Below, piece by piece: positions 17,870 through 24,958 of a stretch of 64,000 bases of DNA (position 1 is its first letter; each line of letters starts with the position of its first letter). The translations under genes and the position numbers were made by a program. The DNA is taken from assembly GCF_000687165.1 (NCBI RefSeq), contig NZ_KK366049.1, forward strand, positions 124,001 through 188,000. Reading direction: 5' to 3'. This stretch comes from Paracidovorax oryzae ATCC 19882 (GTDB taxonomy: Bacteria; Pseudomonadota; Gammaproteobacteria; Burkholderiales; Burkholderiaceae_C). Under the pieces are notes generated by a model. It was not told the DNA's origin, ran no database searches, and worked only from the letters and a program-made list of their open reading frames with translations.

Positions 17870-18313
17870 TCAGAGGTCGCAGCGGTCGCCAGGGGCGCAC
17901 CGCCGCAGGGCCGCGCGCCGGCTCGCGCGTTCGAACAGGCCGCCGACCAGCCAGCGCGGCAGGCGATAGCGGTTGCGCGCCAACACCGGATAGAGCCGGT
18001 CCGCGAGCGGCCCCAGCACGGGCAGGCGCGTGGCCGCCATGACCCAGCCCAGGCCCACGGCCTCGTAAGCGCGGCGGAACACCTCCACGCCGCGCAGCAC
18101 CCGGCCATCCGCGGTGCGGGCATGGATCAGCGCCAGCAATTGCTCGTGCGTGGTACCCGGCGGGCCTTCGAAGCCGGGAGCCCACACGTCCGCGAACCGC
18201 AGCAGCCCGGCCCGGTCGCGCAGGCGCAGGTTGGTCATCTCCGCCTGGCAGAGCTGGCAGCGGGAATCGAAGTAGAGGGTCAGGGGGTAGAGGGCTTGCG
18301 GATCGGTGGTCAT
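17870..18313 (-). CDS. DUF393 (DCC family) thiol-disulfide protein
   Basis: A 147-residue protein. The N-terminal YFDSRCQLCQAEM gives the CxxC active-site pair (about residues 19-22) typical of the DUF393/DCC family, which resembles thioredoxin. The later RVLRGVEVFRRAYEAVGLGW and the C-terminal amphipathic RLPRWLVGG match as well. AAGGAG precedes the ATG. It is the first gene of the operon with the SDR, DoxX-like and DUF2269 proteins, a set that suggests a membrane-linked redox function. A sequence like the regulator's palindrome lies about 50 bases upstream. Confidence 0.85.
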   Translation of the reverse strand: MTTDPQALYPLTLYFDSRCQLCQAEMTNLRLRDRAGLLRFADVWAPGFEGPPGTTHEQLLALIHARTADGRVLRGVEVFRRAYEAVGLGWVMAATRLPVLGPLADRLYPVLARNRYRLPRWLVGGLFERASRRAALRRCAPGDRCDL

Positions 18314-18364
18314 GGCGGGCTCCTTGGAAATGGTTGGCTGCCGTTGGGTTTTCTCTGCTTTTTA

Positions 18365-18381
18365 AATTTCTGTATGAAATG
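18365..18381 (-). promoter_or_regulatory. Candidate second operator ahead of the DUF393 operon
   Basis: AATTTCTGTATGAAATG repeats the half-site AATTTCTGT seen in the palindrome at 19038-19061 and carries a shorter inverted repeat, ATTTC/GAAAT (18366-18370 and 18376-18380). It lies in the only AT-rich stretch between the regulator stop and the DUF393 start. It is likely the site through which the GbsR/MarR regulator controls the operon downstream. Confidence 0.45.
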
Positions 18382-18427
18382 AAATAACGGGGCGCAAAAG
18401 GGAACGGGAACCGATGGCGTGGCGCAT

Positions 18428-19015
18428 TCAGGTGGCGGGCTTGTTCGGAGGCTGCGGGCCGGCCGGGGAGCGCTTGCTTCGGGACGCGGCGTCATCGCCG
18501 CGCACGAACTTCTGCACGCTGGCACCCAGGCGCAGCACCTTCTCGAGGGTGGAAGGGGTGAGCCGGAGCATCTCTTCCGTCCAGAGGTCCAGCGATTCCA
18601 TCAGGCGCAGGGTTTCCCGCACGCGGTCCTGCGCATCGGGGGCTTCGGCCGCCATCTCGGGACGGCTCGCCAGGTCGCGCAGCATGCGCACCGTCGGCTC
18701 GAACTCGCGCTCTTTGCGCTCGCGAACGATGGTGCGGAACAGCTCCCAGACGTCGGTGGAGGTCTCGAAATAGTCGCGCCGGTCGCCCAGGACGTGGGTG
18801 GCGCGGATCAGGTGCCAGTTGAGCAGTTCCTTCAGGCTGTTGCTCGCGTTGGACCGGGCGACGCCGAGGGTTTCGCAGATGTCTTCCGCATGCAATGGCC
18901 GGCCATGGAAGAAGAGCAGGGCGTGGATCTGGGCGACGGTGCGGTTGACGCCCCAGGCGGTGCCCATTTCGCCCCAGTGGACGATGAAGCGGCGGGCGGT
19001 ATCGGTCAGTTGCAT
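18428..19015 (-). CDS. GbsR/MarR-family transcriptional regulator
   Basis: A 195-residue protein from the ATG at 19015; upstream in-frame ATGs lie beyond the operator and are unlikely starts. The winged-helix part includes HWGEMGTAWGVNRTVAQIHA and ICETLGVARSNASNSLKEL, the signature of the GbsR-like branch of MarR proteins. The C-terminal third (from about residue 170) is a basic Ser/Pro/Lys tail, probably disordered. A perfect 10-base palindrome lies 23 bases before the start, which points to autoregulation. The target genes are probably the DUF393-SDR-DoxX-DUF2269 operon just downstream. Confidence 0.82.
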   Translation of the reverse strand: MQLTDTARRFIVHWGEMGTAWGVNRTVAQIHALLFFHGRPLHAEDICETLGVARSNASNSLKELLNWHLIRATHVLGDRRDYFETSTDVWELFRTIVRERKEREFEPTVRMLRDLASRPEMAAEAPDAQDRVRETLRLMESLDLWTEEMLRLTPSTLEKVLRLGASVQKFVRGDDAASRSKRSPAGPQPPNKPAT

Positions 19016-19037
19016 GGTTGGAAGTCTATTGCTTCGG

Positions 19038-19061
19038 TAATTTCTGTCAATACAGAAATTA
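19038..19061. promoter_or_regulatory. Perfect palindromic operator (10-base arms)
   Basis: TAATTTCTGT at 19038-19047 and its exact complement ACAGAAATTA at 19052-19061 flank a four-base spacer. The site lies between the divergent regulator gene and the dienelactone hydrolase gene, 23 bases from the regulator start. This size, symmetry and position fit a MarR/GbsR dimer site. The half-site recurs before the DUF393 operon. Confidence 0.65.
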
Positions 19062-19160
19062 CAGGCGCGAATCCATCCCGTGCAATCGTCTGCGCCCTCA
19101 CATAGACTGCCCAGTCTTCCGGACCCTGCGTTCCCATTTCCTCTTTTCACAGGAGCTTCC

Positions 19161-20069
19161 ATGCTGCATGACGACCTCAGGAAAGATTTCGATGCCCTGC
19201 TGCCCGGCAAATCCAGCGAAGCCGGTGCCAGCCGCCGCACCGCCATGCGCGTGGCGCTGGGCGCGGGCTTCGGCGTGGGCTATGCCGCCGCGGCCATGCC
19301 GGTGATGGCGCAGACGGCCATCCACACGCCGTCCGACGGGCTGGTGGCAGGCAAGGTCGAGATCGACGTCAACGGCTTCAAGGTGCCGGCCTACCGCGCC
19401 GCACCCGCCGGCAAGACGGGCCTGCCCGTGGTGCTGGTGATCCAGGAGATCTTCGGCGTGCACGAGTACATCGCCGACACCTGCCGCCGCTTCGCGAAGG
19501 CGGGTTATCTCGCCATCGCCCCGGAAATGTTCGTGCGCCAGGGCGATCCCTCGCGGTACACCGAAATCTCCAGGCTCATGAGCGAGATCGTCTCCAAGGT
19601 GCCCGACGCCCAGGTGCTGGCCGACCTCGACGCGACCGTGAAGTGGGCAGGGGACCACGGCGGCGATCTCTCGAAGGTGGGCATCACGGGCTTCTGCTGG
19701 GGCGGGCGCATCACCTGGCTCTATGCGGCCCACGGCCCGGTCAAGGCCGGCGTGGCGTGGTACGGCCGGCTGGTGGGGCAGGAGAGCGAACTCACGCCCA
19801 AGCACCCGGTGGACATCGCCCCCATCCTCAAGGCGCCGGTGCTCGGACTCTATGGCGAAAAAGATACCGGAATCCCTCTTGACACGATTGATAAGATGAA
19901 AGCGGCCCTCAAGAACGGGTCCGCCGCCGCCAAGGCGTCGGAGTTCGTGGTGTACCCTGACGCGCCGCATGCGTTCCATGCCGACTACCGGCCCAGCTAC
20001 CGCAAGGAAGCCGCCGAGGACGGATGGAAGCGCGCGCTGGCGTGGTTCAAGGCGCACGGCGTGGGCTGA
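19161..20069 (+). CDS. Dienelactone hydrolase family protein, probably exported
   Basis: A 302-residue alpha/beta hydrolase starting at the ATG at 19161, with AGGAG six bases before it. The N-terminus contains [15 protein letters not shown] and a hydrophobic run ending at Ala-Gln (about residues 25-51), which looks like a twin-arginine signal after a longer leader. The catalytic triad of the dienelactone hydrolase family is visible: the Cys nucleophile in GFCWGG, Asp in YGEKDTGIP, and His in [21 protein letters not shown] is the family's conserved N-terminal block. Natural substrates of such exported members are not known. A clear terminator follows. Confidence 0.87.
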   Translation: MLHDDLRKDFDALLPGKSSEAGASRRTAMRVALGAGFGVGYAAAAMPVMAQTAIHTPSDGLVAGKVEIDVNGFKVPAYRAAPAGKTGLPVVLVIQEIFGVHEYIADTCRRFAKAGYLAIAPEMFVRQGDPSRYTEISRLMSEIVSKVPDAQVLADLDATVKWAGDHGGDLSKVGITGFCWGGRITWLYAAHGPVKAGVAWYGRLVGQESELTPKHPVDIAPILKAPVLGLYGEKDTGIPLDTIDKMKAALKNGSAAAKASEFVVYPDAPHAFHADYRPSYRKEAAEDGWKRALAWFKAHGVG

Positions 20070-20102
20070 CGCGCCGCCCCGCCGGGCGCCGCGTTCCGCA
20101 GC

Positions 20103-20123
20103 AAAGCCCTTCGGGGCTTTTTT
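20103..20123 (+). terminator. Rho-independent terminator after the dienelactone hydrolase gene
   Basis: AAAGCCC (20103-20109) pairs with GGGCTTT (20114-20120) around a TTCG tetraloop and runs into further T. It lies 34 bases past the stop codon and ends 29 bases before the ZIP transporter start, so the transporter should have its own promoter or depend on readthrough. Confidence 0.88.
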
Positions 20124-20151
20124 CGTTTTCGAGAATCGAGCGCGTACAGCT

Positions 20152-21009
20152 ATGACTTTGATCGCAATCATCCTGGCCACCCTGGCCGCTGGCATCGGCA
20201 GTGTGTGGGTGGCCGCCCTGCTCATGCGGGCCGGCTGGGGGGACGGCCGCTCGGGCATCGGCCCGCGGCACCTGCTGAGCTTCGCGGCCGGCGCGCTGCT
20301 GGCCACGGCCTTCATGCACCTGCTGCCGGAAGCCTTCGAGAGCCAGGCCGGCGCGCACGAGCTCTTCGCCACGCTGCTGGTGGGGCTGGTCTTCTTCTTC
20401 CTGCTGGACAAGGCGGAACTCTGGCACCACGGCCACGAGCACGGCGTGGGGCCCGCCAACGACGAGCCGGGCGCCGGGGCAGGGCACGCACATGCCCATG
20501 GACACACCCACCATGGACATGACCACGGGCACCACGCCCATTCGCATTCCCACCGCGGCTCCGGCGGCTGGGCCCTGCTCACGGGCGACAGCGTGCACTG
20601 CTTCGGCGACGGCATCCTGATCGCCTCCGCCTTCCTGGCCGACCTGCGCCTGGGCGCCATCGCCGCGCTGGCCGTCCTGGCCCACGAAGTGCCGCACCAC
20701 ATGGGCGACCTGGTGGTGCTGCGCCAGTCGAGCGGCGACCGGCGCGCGGCCCTGGTCAAGGTGTCCCTGGCCGGCGCGGTCACCGCGCTCGGGGGCGTGG
20801 TGGGCTACTTCCTGGTGGGCGAGCTGCAGGAGTGGCTGCCGTATTTCCTGGCCATCGCGTCCAGCAGCTTCGTCTATGTGGCCCTGGCCGACCTCATCCC
20901 CCAGCTGCAGAAGCGCCTGACGGCCAAACAGACTCTGGCGCAGATCGCCTGGCTGCTGGCGGGCATGGTGGTGGTCACGCTGGTGAGCGGGATGGCGCAC
21001 GCGCACTAG
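20152..21009 (+). CDS. ZIP-family metal transporter with histidine-rich loop
   Basis: A 285-residue inner-membrane protein. Eight-helix ZIP architecture is visible, with LLSFAAGALLATAFMHLLPEA (the metal-site helix with HLLPE), HCFGDGILIASAFL and VLAHEVPHHMGD (helices IV and V with His/Asp/Glu metal ligands). Between helices III and IV is a long loop with about twenty histidines (residues near 100-135, rich in HAHGH and HHGHDHGHH), typical of zinc sensing or buffering. It should import zinc or another divalent metal. No Zur-like palindrome stands out upstream. Confidence 0.9.
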   Translation: MTLIAIILATLAAGIGSVWVAALLMRAGWGDGRSGIGPRHLLSFAAGALLATAFMHLLPEAFESQAGAHELFATLLVGLVFFFLLDKAELWHHGHEHGVGPANDEPGAGAGHAHAHGHTHHGHDHGHHAHSHSHRGSGGWALLTGDSVHCFGDGILIASAFLADLRLGAIAALAVLAHEVPHHMGDLVVLRQSSGDRRAALVKVSLAGAVTALGGVVGYFLVGELQEWLPYFLAIASSSFVYVALADLIPQLQKRLTAKQTLAQIAWLLAGMVVVTLVSGMAHAH

Positions 21010-21014
21010 AGAAC

Positions 21015-21115
21015 CCTCCCTGAGCGGCTTCGCCGCTTCCCTCCCCTCTCTCGCCATGCTGCGCATGGCGGGTGGGGGAGGGACGCAGCCCTCGCTGCGG
21101 GGCGGCCCTTGCTTG
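21015..21115. repeat. REP-like cluster of small palindromes
   Basis: Just past the ZIP gene are several short hairpins in a row: AGCGGC/GCCGCT around TTC (21023-21037), then CGCCATGC/GCATGGCG (about 21050-21068), then a GCAG...CTGC pair. Such strings after gene ends are common dispersed extragenic palindromes in this bacterial group. The first hairpin may also help end the ZIP transcript. I see no second copy in this window. It marks the left edge of the low-G+C segment; the rest of the gap to 21344 is AT-richer and holds no credible gene. Confidence 0.55.
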
Positions 21116-21344
21116 GCTGCTGCTGGCCTGGATGCCTTTTTTGAATGGAAGGGGCAACGTCAGCTTAACTCGGTACTGATCCCTGTTGTCCTCTTTCCGT
21201 CCCGGTTTTTCTGAAGGATTGGAAAACGCTACGTACACATCGCCCCGCTGCATTGACTGATCATTAGGGGCTTCCCACTAGATGTCTATGCTTGCGCATG
21301 AAAAGCTCAGCTGTACCATCCAGTCTTAAAGAAGGGAGGATGCT

Positions 21345-21911
21345 ATGAAGCTATCTTTGCGTGCCGCCGGTGCATTGGCATTAGTCTCGCTTGCAGGCTG
21401 CTCTACACCCCCGTCAATTTGGGAACTGAAGTACGGTCCAGACAAGCCACAGTTTTCGTACGTTCGGCAATCTACCGGGGAAAAAACGGGGGACCTCTAC
21501 ATCTGGAATCCAAACACGACCGCGTCGTTCACAAGCCAGAACGGGACTACCTGCATCCAGAGTGCAGGGGTCTTTCGTGTCGGTTCAGCAGCTGCGTCTG
21601 GGAAGATCGCGGCTGATGCAGCGGGCTCCAGTGTCACCGGATTAGATGTAGGGTACTCGGCCCAGTCCGCGCAAGCTGCCATCTTGTTGGCAAGCCAAGA
21701 CGCTAAAGCGACGTTCCTTTCTGTGGCGCTTTTCAACCTCTGCATGATGTCAATGAATGGGCAAATCCAGGGAACGGATGCTGCGGCAGCTTTCTCAAAT
21801 GCTTTGGAGAAGGCGGCTAATCTCCAAAGTCCGACATTCCCCCCGGTGACAGTTATCACTTCAGGACCATTGGTTGCACCCCCAGCAACGCCAGCATCCT
21901 CCGCCAAGTAG
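21345..21911 (+). CDS. Putative lipoprotein of unknown function
   Basis: A 188-residue protein with a lipoprotein signal: LALVSLAGCS puts the lipid-modified cysteine at about residue 19. A GGGAGG ribosome site sits just ahead of the ATG. The mature part is Ser/Ala/Thr-rich, with one stretch, YSAQSAQAAILLASQDAKA, that could be an amphipathic helix, two further cysteines, and a Pro-rich tail. I do not recognise the family. Codon use is less G+C-biased than in the flanking core genes, so it may belong to the same acquired segment as the ATPase and PIN genes 78 bases downstream. Confidence 0.65.
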   Translation: MKLSLRAAGALALVSLAGCSTPPSIWELKYGPDKPQFSYVRQSTGEKTGDLYIWNPNTTASFTSQNGTTCIQSAGVFRVGSAAASGKIAADAAGSSVTGLDVGYSAQSAQAAILLASQDAKATFLSVALFNLCMMSMNGQIQGTDAAAAFSNALEKAANLQSPTFPPVTVITSGPLVAPPATPASSAK

Positions 21912-21989
21912 GCCTCGCTAGCATCTTGATGAGACTGCGATTAAGTATTTTGCTAAACAGTGAAAATATAAATTTCAACCCCGATTTGT

Positions 21990-23387
21990 ATGAAAAAAGA
22001 GTCCCTTCATAGTAATTATCAGATTCGTTGGAAAAATTATAGACGCTTCGAGGATACTGGCTGGATTACTATAAAGCCATTGACTATACTTCTGGGTGCA
22101 AATAACGGTGGAAAAACCAGTGTTTTGTCGCCGCTATTATTGCTGTCGCAAACAAATTCGTCTAATGATGCCGAGGTTCCATTGGTGCCTTTCGGTCCTC
22201 TTATTGATCTAGGTACATATAAAGACTTCATTCACCAACATGATACTAAAAGAGATTTATTCTTGGGATTTCGATTTCATTCTCATGGGGAAAAGAAAAA
22301 TGTAAAATCGGTCGGAGCCTATCCGCCAGGAGGTGTGGAGCTAACCTTTTCCGCGGGCGAGAAGCCAGAAGAAACGCTGCTCAGAGAGGTAAGTGTCACT
22401 GATATTTATGATCGTCCATATTTTTCTCGGAAATATATAAATAATAGTTTCTCGCTGGAGGGAGTAATTCCATTGGCTGAGATGAGTGAAGAAGAGAGGG
22501 GTGCCATTGAGCGGGTTAAACCAGAAAATTTCTTATTTTCTCCAAACGACATATTCTTTGAACTACAGCGGAAGGAAGAGGATAAGGAGTCAAAGGCGAA
22601 GCCATTTTCCAGGCATTTTTCACATTATTTGCGTGCAACTGGTTTTACGCATTCCATATCTCGTGCTATTTTTGGTGACTTGAGTTACATAGGCCCTCTG
22701 CGTGCAAAGCTAAAGCGCTTCTACCGAGTGTCGCCAGAATTGCCTAACACAGTCGGCGCTCAAGGTGAGCATGCCGCTGTCCTATTTCGCCGAAGAGCAG
22801 GGGAACTAAAGCCCACTGTTGATAAATGGGTCCAGCGTTTTGAATTCGGAACAGAGCTTGGTTACAGTCAGCTAACAGATGATCTGTTTCAGCTCCAGTT
22901 TAAGAATGGAACTGAAGAAACTAATGTTGCCGATGCCGGTTTCGGTGCTTCTCAAGTTTTGCCTCTTATCGTGCAAGCTGCTGCAGCGCCTCACGATAGT
23001 CTCACCCTTGCCGAACAACCTGAAATCCATTTAAATCCTCGACTTCAGTGTGTCTTGGCTGACCTTTTCGCAGAGATGGCTACCTCTGGTCACAGAGTTC
23101 TGGTTGAGACACATAGTGAGCATCTAATTGTAAGGCTGCGTAGACTAATTGCTGAGGGTAAGATTAGTACCAAAGATGTGGCGCTTTACTTCGTAGAAAA
23201 AAAGCAAGGCATCTCCGAAATTCGAAAAATTCCGATTCAAGAAAATGGTGCAATTGATAGGGAGGAGTGGCCCCATGGGTTCTTCGATGACGGACTTCGA
23301 GAAGCCCTCGGACTCGCAACAGCCCAAGCACAAGCTTTAACTCCAGTTAGAAAAGCTAGAAAGAAAAAGAGCGATGCCCCTGCATGA
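21990..23387 (+). CDS. AAA ATPase, DUF3696 / OLD-like type, putative defence protein
   Basis: A 465-residue SMC/ABC-like ATPase. Walker A is GANNGGKTS (residues 36-44). After a long variable middle come VADAGFGASQVLPLIVQAA (signature-like), Walker B LTLAEQPEIHLNP (EQPE at 342-345) and the H-loop ETHSEHLIVRLRRLI (from 373). These C-terminal blocks are those of DUF3696 ATPases, relatives of the OLD family ATPases used in defence systems such as Gabija, Septu and PARIS. No TOPRIM nuclease domain follows. Instead, the next gene, a PIN protein, overlaps its last 14 bases. Base composition is far lower in G+C than the surroundings and codon use is unlike the host. The ribosome site is poor. Confidence 0.85.
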   Translation: MKKESLHSNYQIRWKNYRRFEDTGWITIKPLTILLGANNGGKTSVLSPLLLLSQTNSSNDAEVPLVPFGPLIDLGTYKDFIHQHDTKRDLFLGFRFHSHGEKKNVKSVGAYPPGGVELTFSAGEKPEETLLREVSVTDIYDRPYFSRKYINNSFSLEGVIPLAEMSEEERGAIERVKPENFLFSPNDIFFELQRKEEDKESKAKPFSRHFSHYLRATGFTHSISRAIFGDLSYIGPLRAKLKRFYRVSPELPNTVGAQGEHAAVLFRRRAGELKPTVDKWVQRFEFGTELGYSQLTDDLFQLQFKNGTEETNVADAGFGASQVLPLIVQAAAAPHDSLTLAEQPEIHLNPRLQCVLADLFAEMATSGHRVLVETHSEHLIVRLRRLIAEGKISTKDVALYFVEKKQGISEIRKIPIQENGAIDREEWPHGFFDDGLREALGLATAQAQALTPVRKARKKKSDAPA

Positions 23388-23850
23388 TGTAACGATAGAC
23401 ACAAATGTACTAATGCATGCATGCAATCCGATTGAAAATCGTCACACGGATTCAATCGAATTCATAAATGCACTTTTAAATTCTGCAACCATGCTCGCCA
23501 TGGATGAGGGATTTTCAGTAGACCCTGGGCAAAACAGAAGTCTAATAGGTGCCGAATATTTGGCGAAGCTGGTGCCTGGTTCCATATCTTCAGTTGCTAT
23601 TATCCAGCTCGCTTTATCCGGGCGCGTGGTCGTTGTGGAGTCCAGAATTTTGCCGCAGCTTTCTAAAAAGCTTAACCAAATGGTGGCAAATAGACGGGAT
23701 CGTACTTTTGTCAAAGTTGCAGCAAATTCAAACGGTGCACATTTGGTTTCGCATGATTATGTTGATTTTGCTCAAGCTAAGCGGAAGAATATTCATAAAA
23801 CATTTGGGGTTTCAATGATTGATGCGAGTGCCTGTAAAATTAAGCTATGA
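23374..23850 (+). CDS. PIN-domain nuclease-like protein, partner of the ATPase
   Basis: A 158-residue protein. The start DVTIDTNVLMHA (D9) and the later RRDRTFVKVAAN (D109) with HLVSHDYVDF (D128, D131) give the acidic layout of a PIN ribonuclease; DEGF (D44/E45) may supply the fourth acid. PIN proteins cut RNA as VapC-type toxins or, less often, nick DNA. The ATG lies inside the end of the ATPase gene (14-base overlap), so the two are cotranslated and probably form a complex. No small antitoxin gene is present beside it. It shares the low G+C content of the ATPase gene. Confidence 0.75.
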   Translation: MPLHDVTIDTNVLMHACNPIENRHTDSIEFINALLNSATMLAMDEGFSVDPGQNRSLIGAEYLAKLVPGSISSVAIIQLALSGRVVVVESRILPQLSKKLNQMVANRRDRTFVKVAANSNGAHLVSHDYVDFAQAKRKNIHKTFGVSMIDASACKIKL

Positions 23851-23911
23851 TTAATTATCTGCCCCCTGTAGTCATACCAATCATTAGGAGAGAGGTACAG
23901 GGTTTTGCAGG

Positions 23912-24280
23912 TTAACTGATCCTGTATCGATCGTGGATGATTCGCGGTGTCTGGCTGCAAATGCGGCAGGTGGTATCCGGCCAATGTACCGCCAGGCCCT
24001 GCTCGCGGTAGAGGCGATACACCTTCTTGTGGTTGGTACCGGGAAACTCGCTGCGCAGCATGTCATGCACACGGCGATGCCCGAAGCGCCGCCGCTGCAT
24101 GGCCACGGTGTGGATGCGCTCGCGCAGCCGGACCGTGCAGGCGCCCGACTGCGGCGGGTGGCGCCAGGCATCGCGGGAGAGCCCCGCAAGACGGCAGGCC
24201 CTGCGCTCGGAGATCCTGGCGTGCTCCAGCATCCGGGCAATGGCCTTGCGCTTGTACTGCGGGGCTAGCGCTTTACCCCG
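23912..24280 (-). pseudogene. IS3-type transposase orfB, 5' fragment
   Basis: In this frame the segment from YKRKAIARMLEHARISERRA through RRFGHRRVHDMLRSEFPG to KKVYRLYREQGLAV is the start of an IS3 OrfB (HTH_21-like region). After about position 23990 the match stops and the frame soon ends. The integrase core with the DDE residues is missing, so the gene cannot make an active transposase. Confidence 0.75.
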
Positions 24281-24532
24281 AAGCCGATCTTGAGGGCTTC
24301 GAGATGCAGGTGGGCCTCGGCCAGCAGCTTCTTGAGCCGGGCATTCTCGACCTCCAGCTCCTTCAGGCGCTGCGCTTCCTCGGCATCCATGCCGCCGTAC
24401 CTGGCACGCCACTTGTAGAACGTGGGCTCGCTGAAGCCGCCCTGCCGGCAGACCTCCTTGACCGCCAGGCCCGCCTCAGCCTGCTTCAGGAAACCGATGA
24501 TCTGCTGCTGCCGTGAATCGACTCTTCCTCAT
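24265..24532 (-). pseudogene. IS3-type transposase orfA, frameshifted
   Basis: The ATG at 24532 begins MRKSRFT, the usual OrfA start, but the frame then shifts by one base near 24513. The continuing frame reads QQQIIGFLKQAEAGLAVKEV, then CRQGGFSEPTFYKWRARYGG, then a leucine-zipper-like ENARLKKLLAEAHLHLEALK and a TAG at 24265-24267. The helix-turn-helix and zipper are intact, but the start is out of frame. Confidence 0.72.
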
Positions 24533-24559
24533 GTCCGTCATTCTCCAAGTTGACGGACC

Positions 24560-24900
24560 TCACTTCCATTCGGGTGGTACGGCCATCGGGGTGCACGTCA
24601 TCCCCTTTGTCGCTTCGGACTGCTTCACGACCTGCAAGTCGATTCCGTTATCTTGCGCCGCCTTGGAGGCAGACTCATCCGTGAAGCCTTGGTCAGCCCA
24701 AGCCAGTTGCACCGTGTGGCCCGTAGTCTTCTGTACGCCCTCGCACAGTCTGTGCACCTGAGCACTCTCTAGCTTGTCGGTCGGCGTGAAACACATTACC
24801 AACAGGCGACCCACCATGTCCACCGCCATGTGCACCTAAGGCAGGGCTGACTGGGTCGGATGACGATGATGAGCATGGAAAGCAGTGACGTTCCGCTTTA
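24560..24900 (-). pseudogene. IS5-family transposase fragment
   Basis: The frame contains VHMAVDMVGRLLVMCFTPTD, then WADQGFTDESASKAAQDNGI and LQVVKQSEATKGM. These match the middle of an IS5-type transposase (the first catalytic Asp lies in the AVD stretch). An in-frame TAG interrupts it at about 24837, the upstream half is degraded, and the downstream catalytic part is gone. It abuts the IS3 remnant, so one element probably inserted into or beside the other. Confidence 0.65.
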
Positions 24901-24958
24901 GGTGCGCCATAGCCTATGCCGCAGGCTGCTCTTGGTGCTGCCGGCCGCGATGCTGCGG

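Larger units (their letters stand above)
23912..24570 (-). mobile_element. Truncated IS3-family element
   Basis: A remnant with the two overlapping frames of an IS3-type transposase on the minus strand. The orfA part survives to its normal end. The orfB part stops within its N-terminal region, so the DDE catalytic domain is absent. The right end is somewhere near 24540-24570; no clear terminal inverted repeat pair remains. It borders the ATPase-PIN island on its downstream side. Confidence 0.75.
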
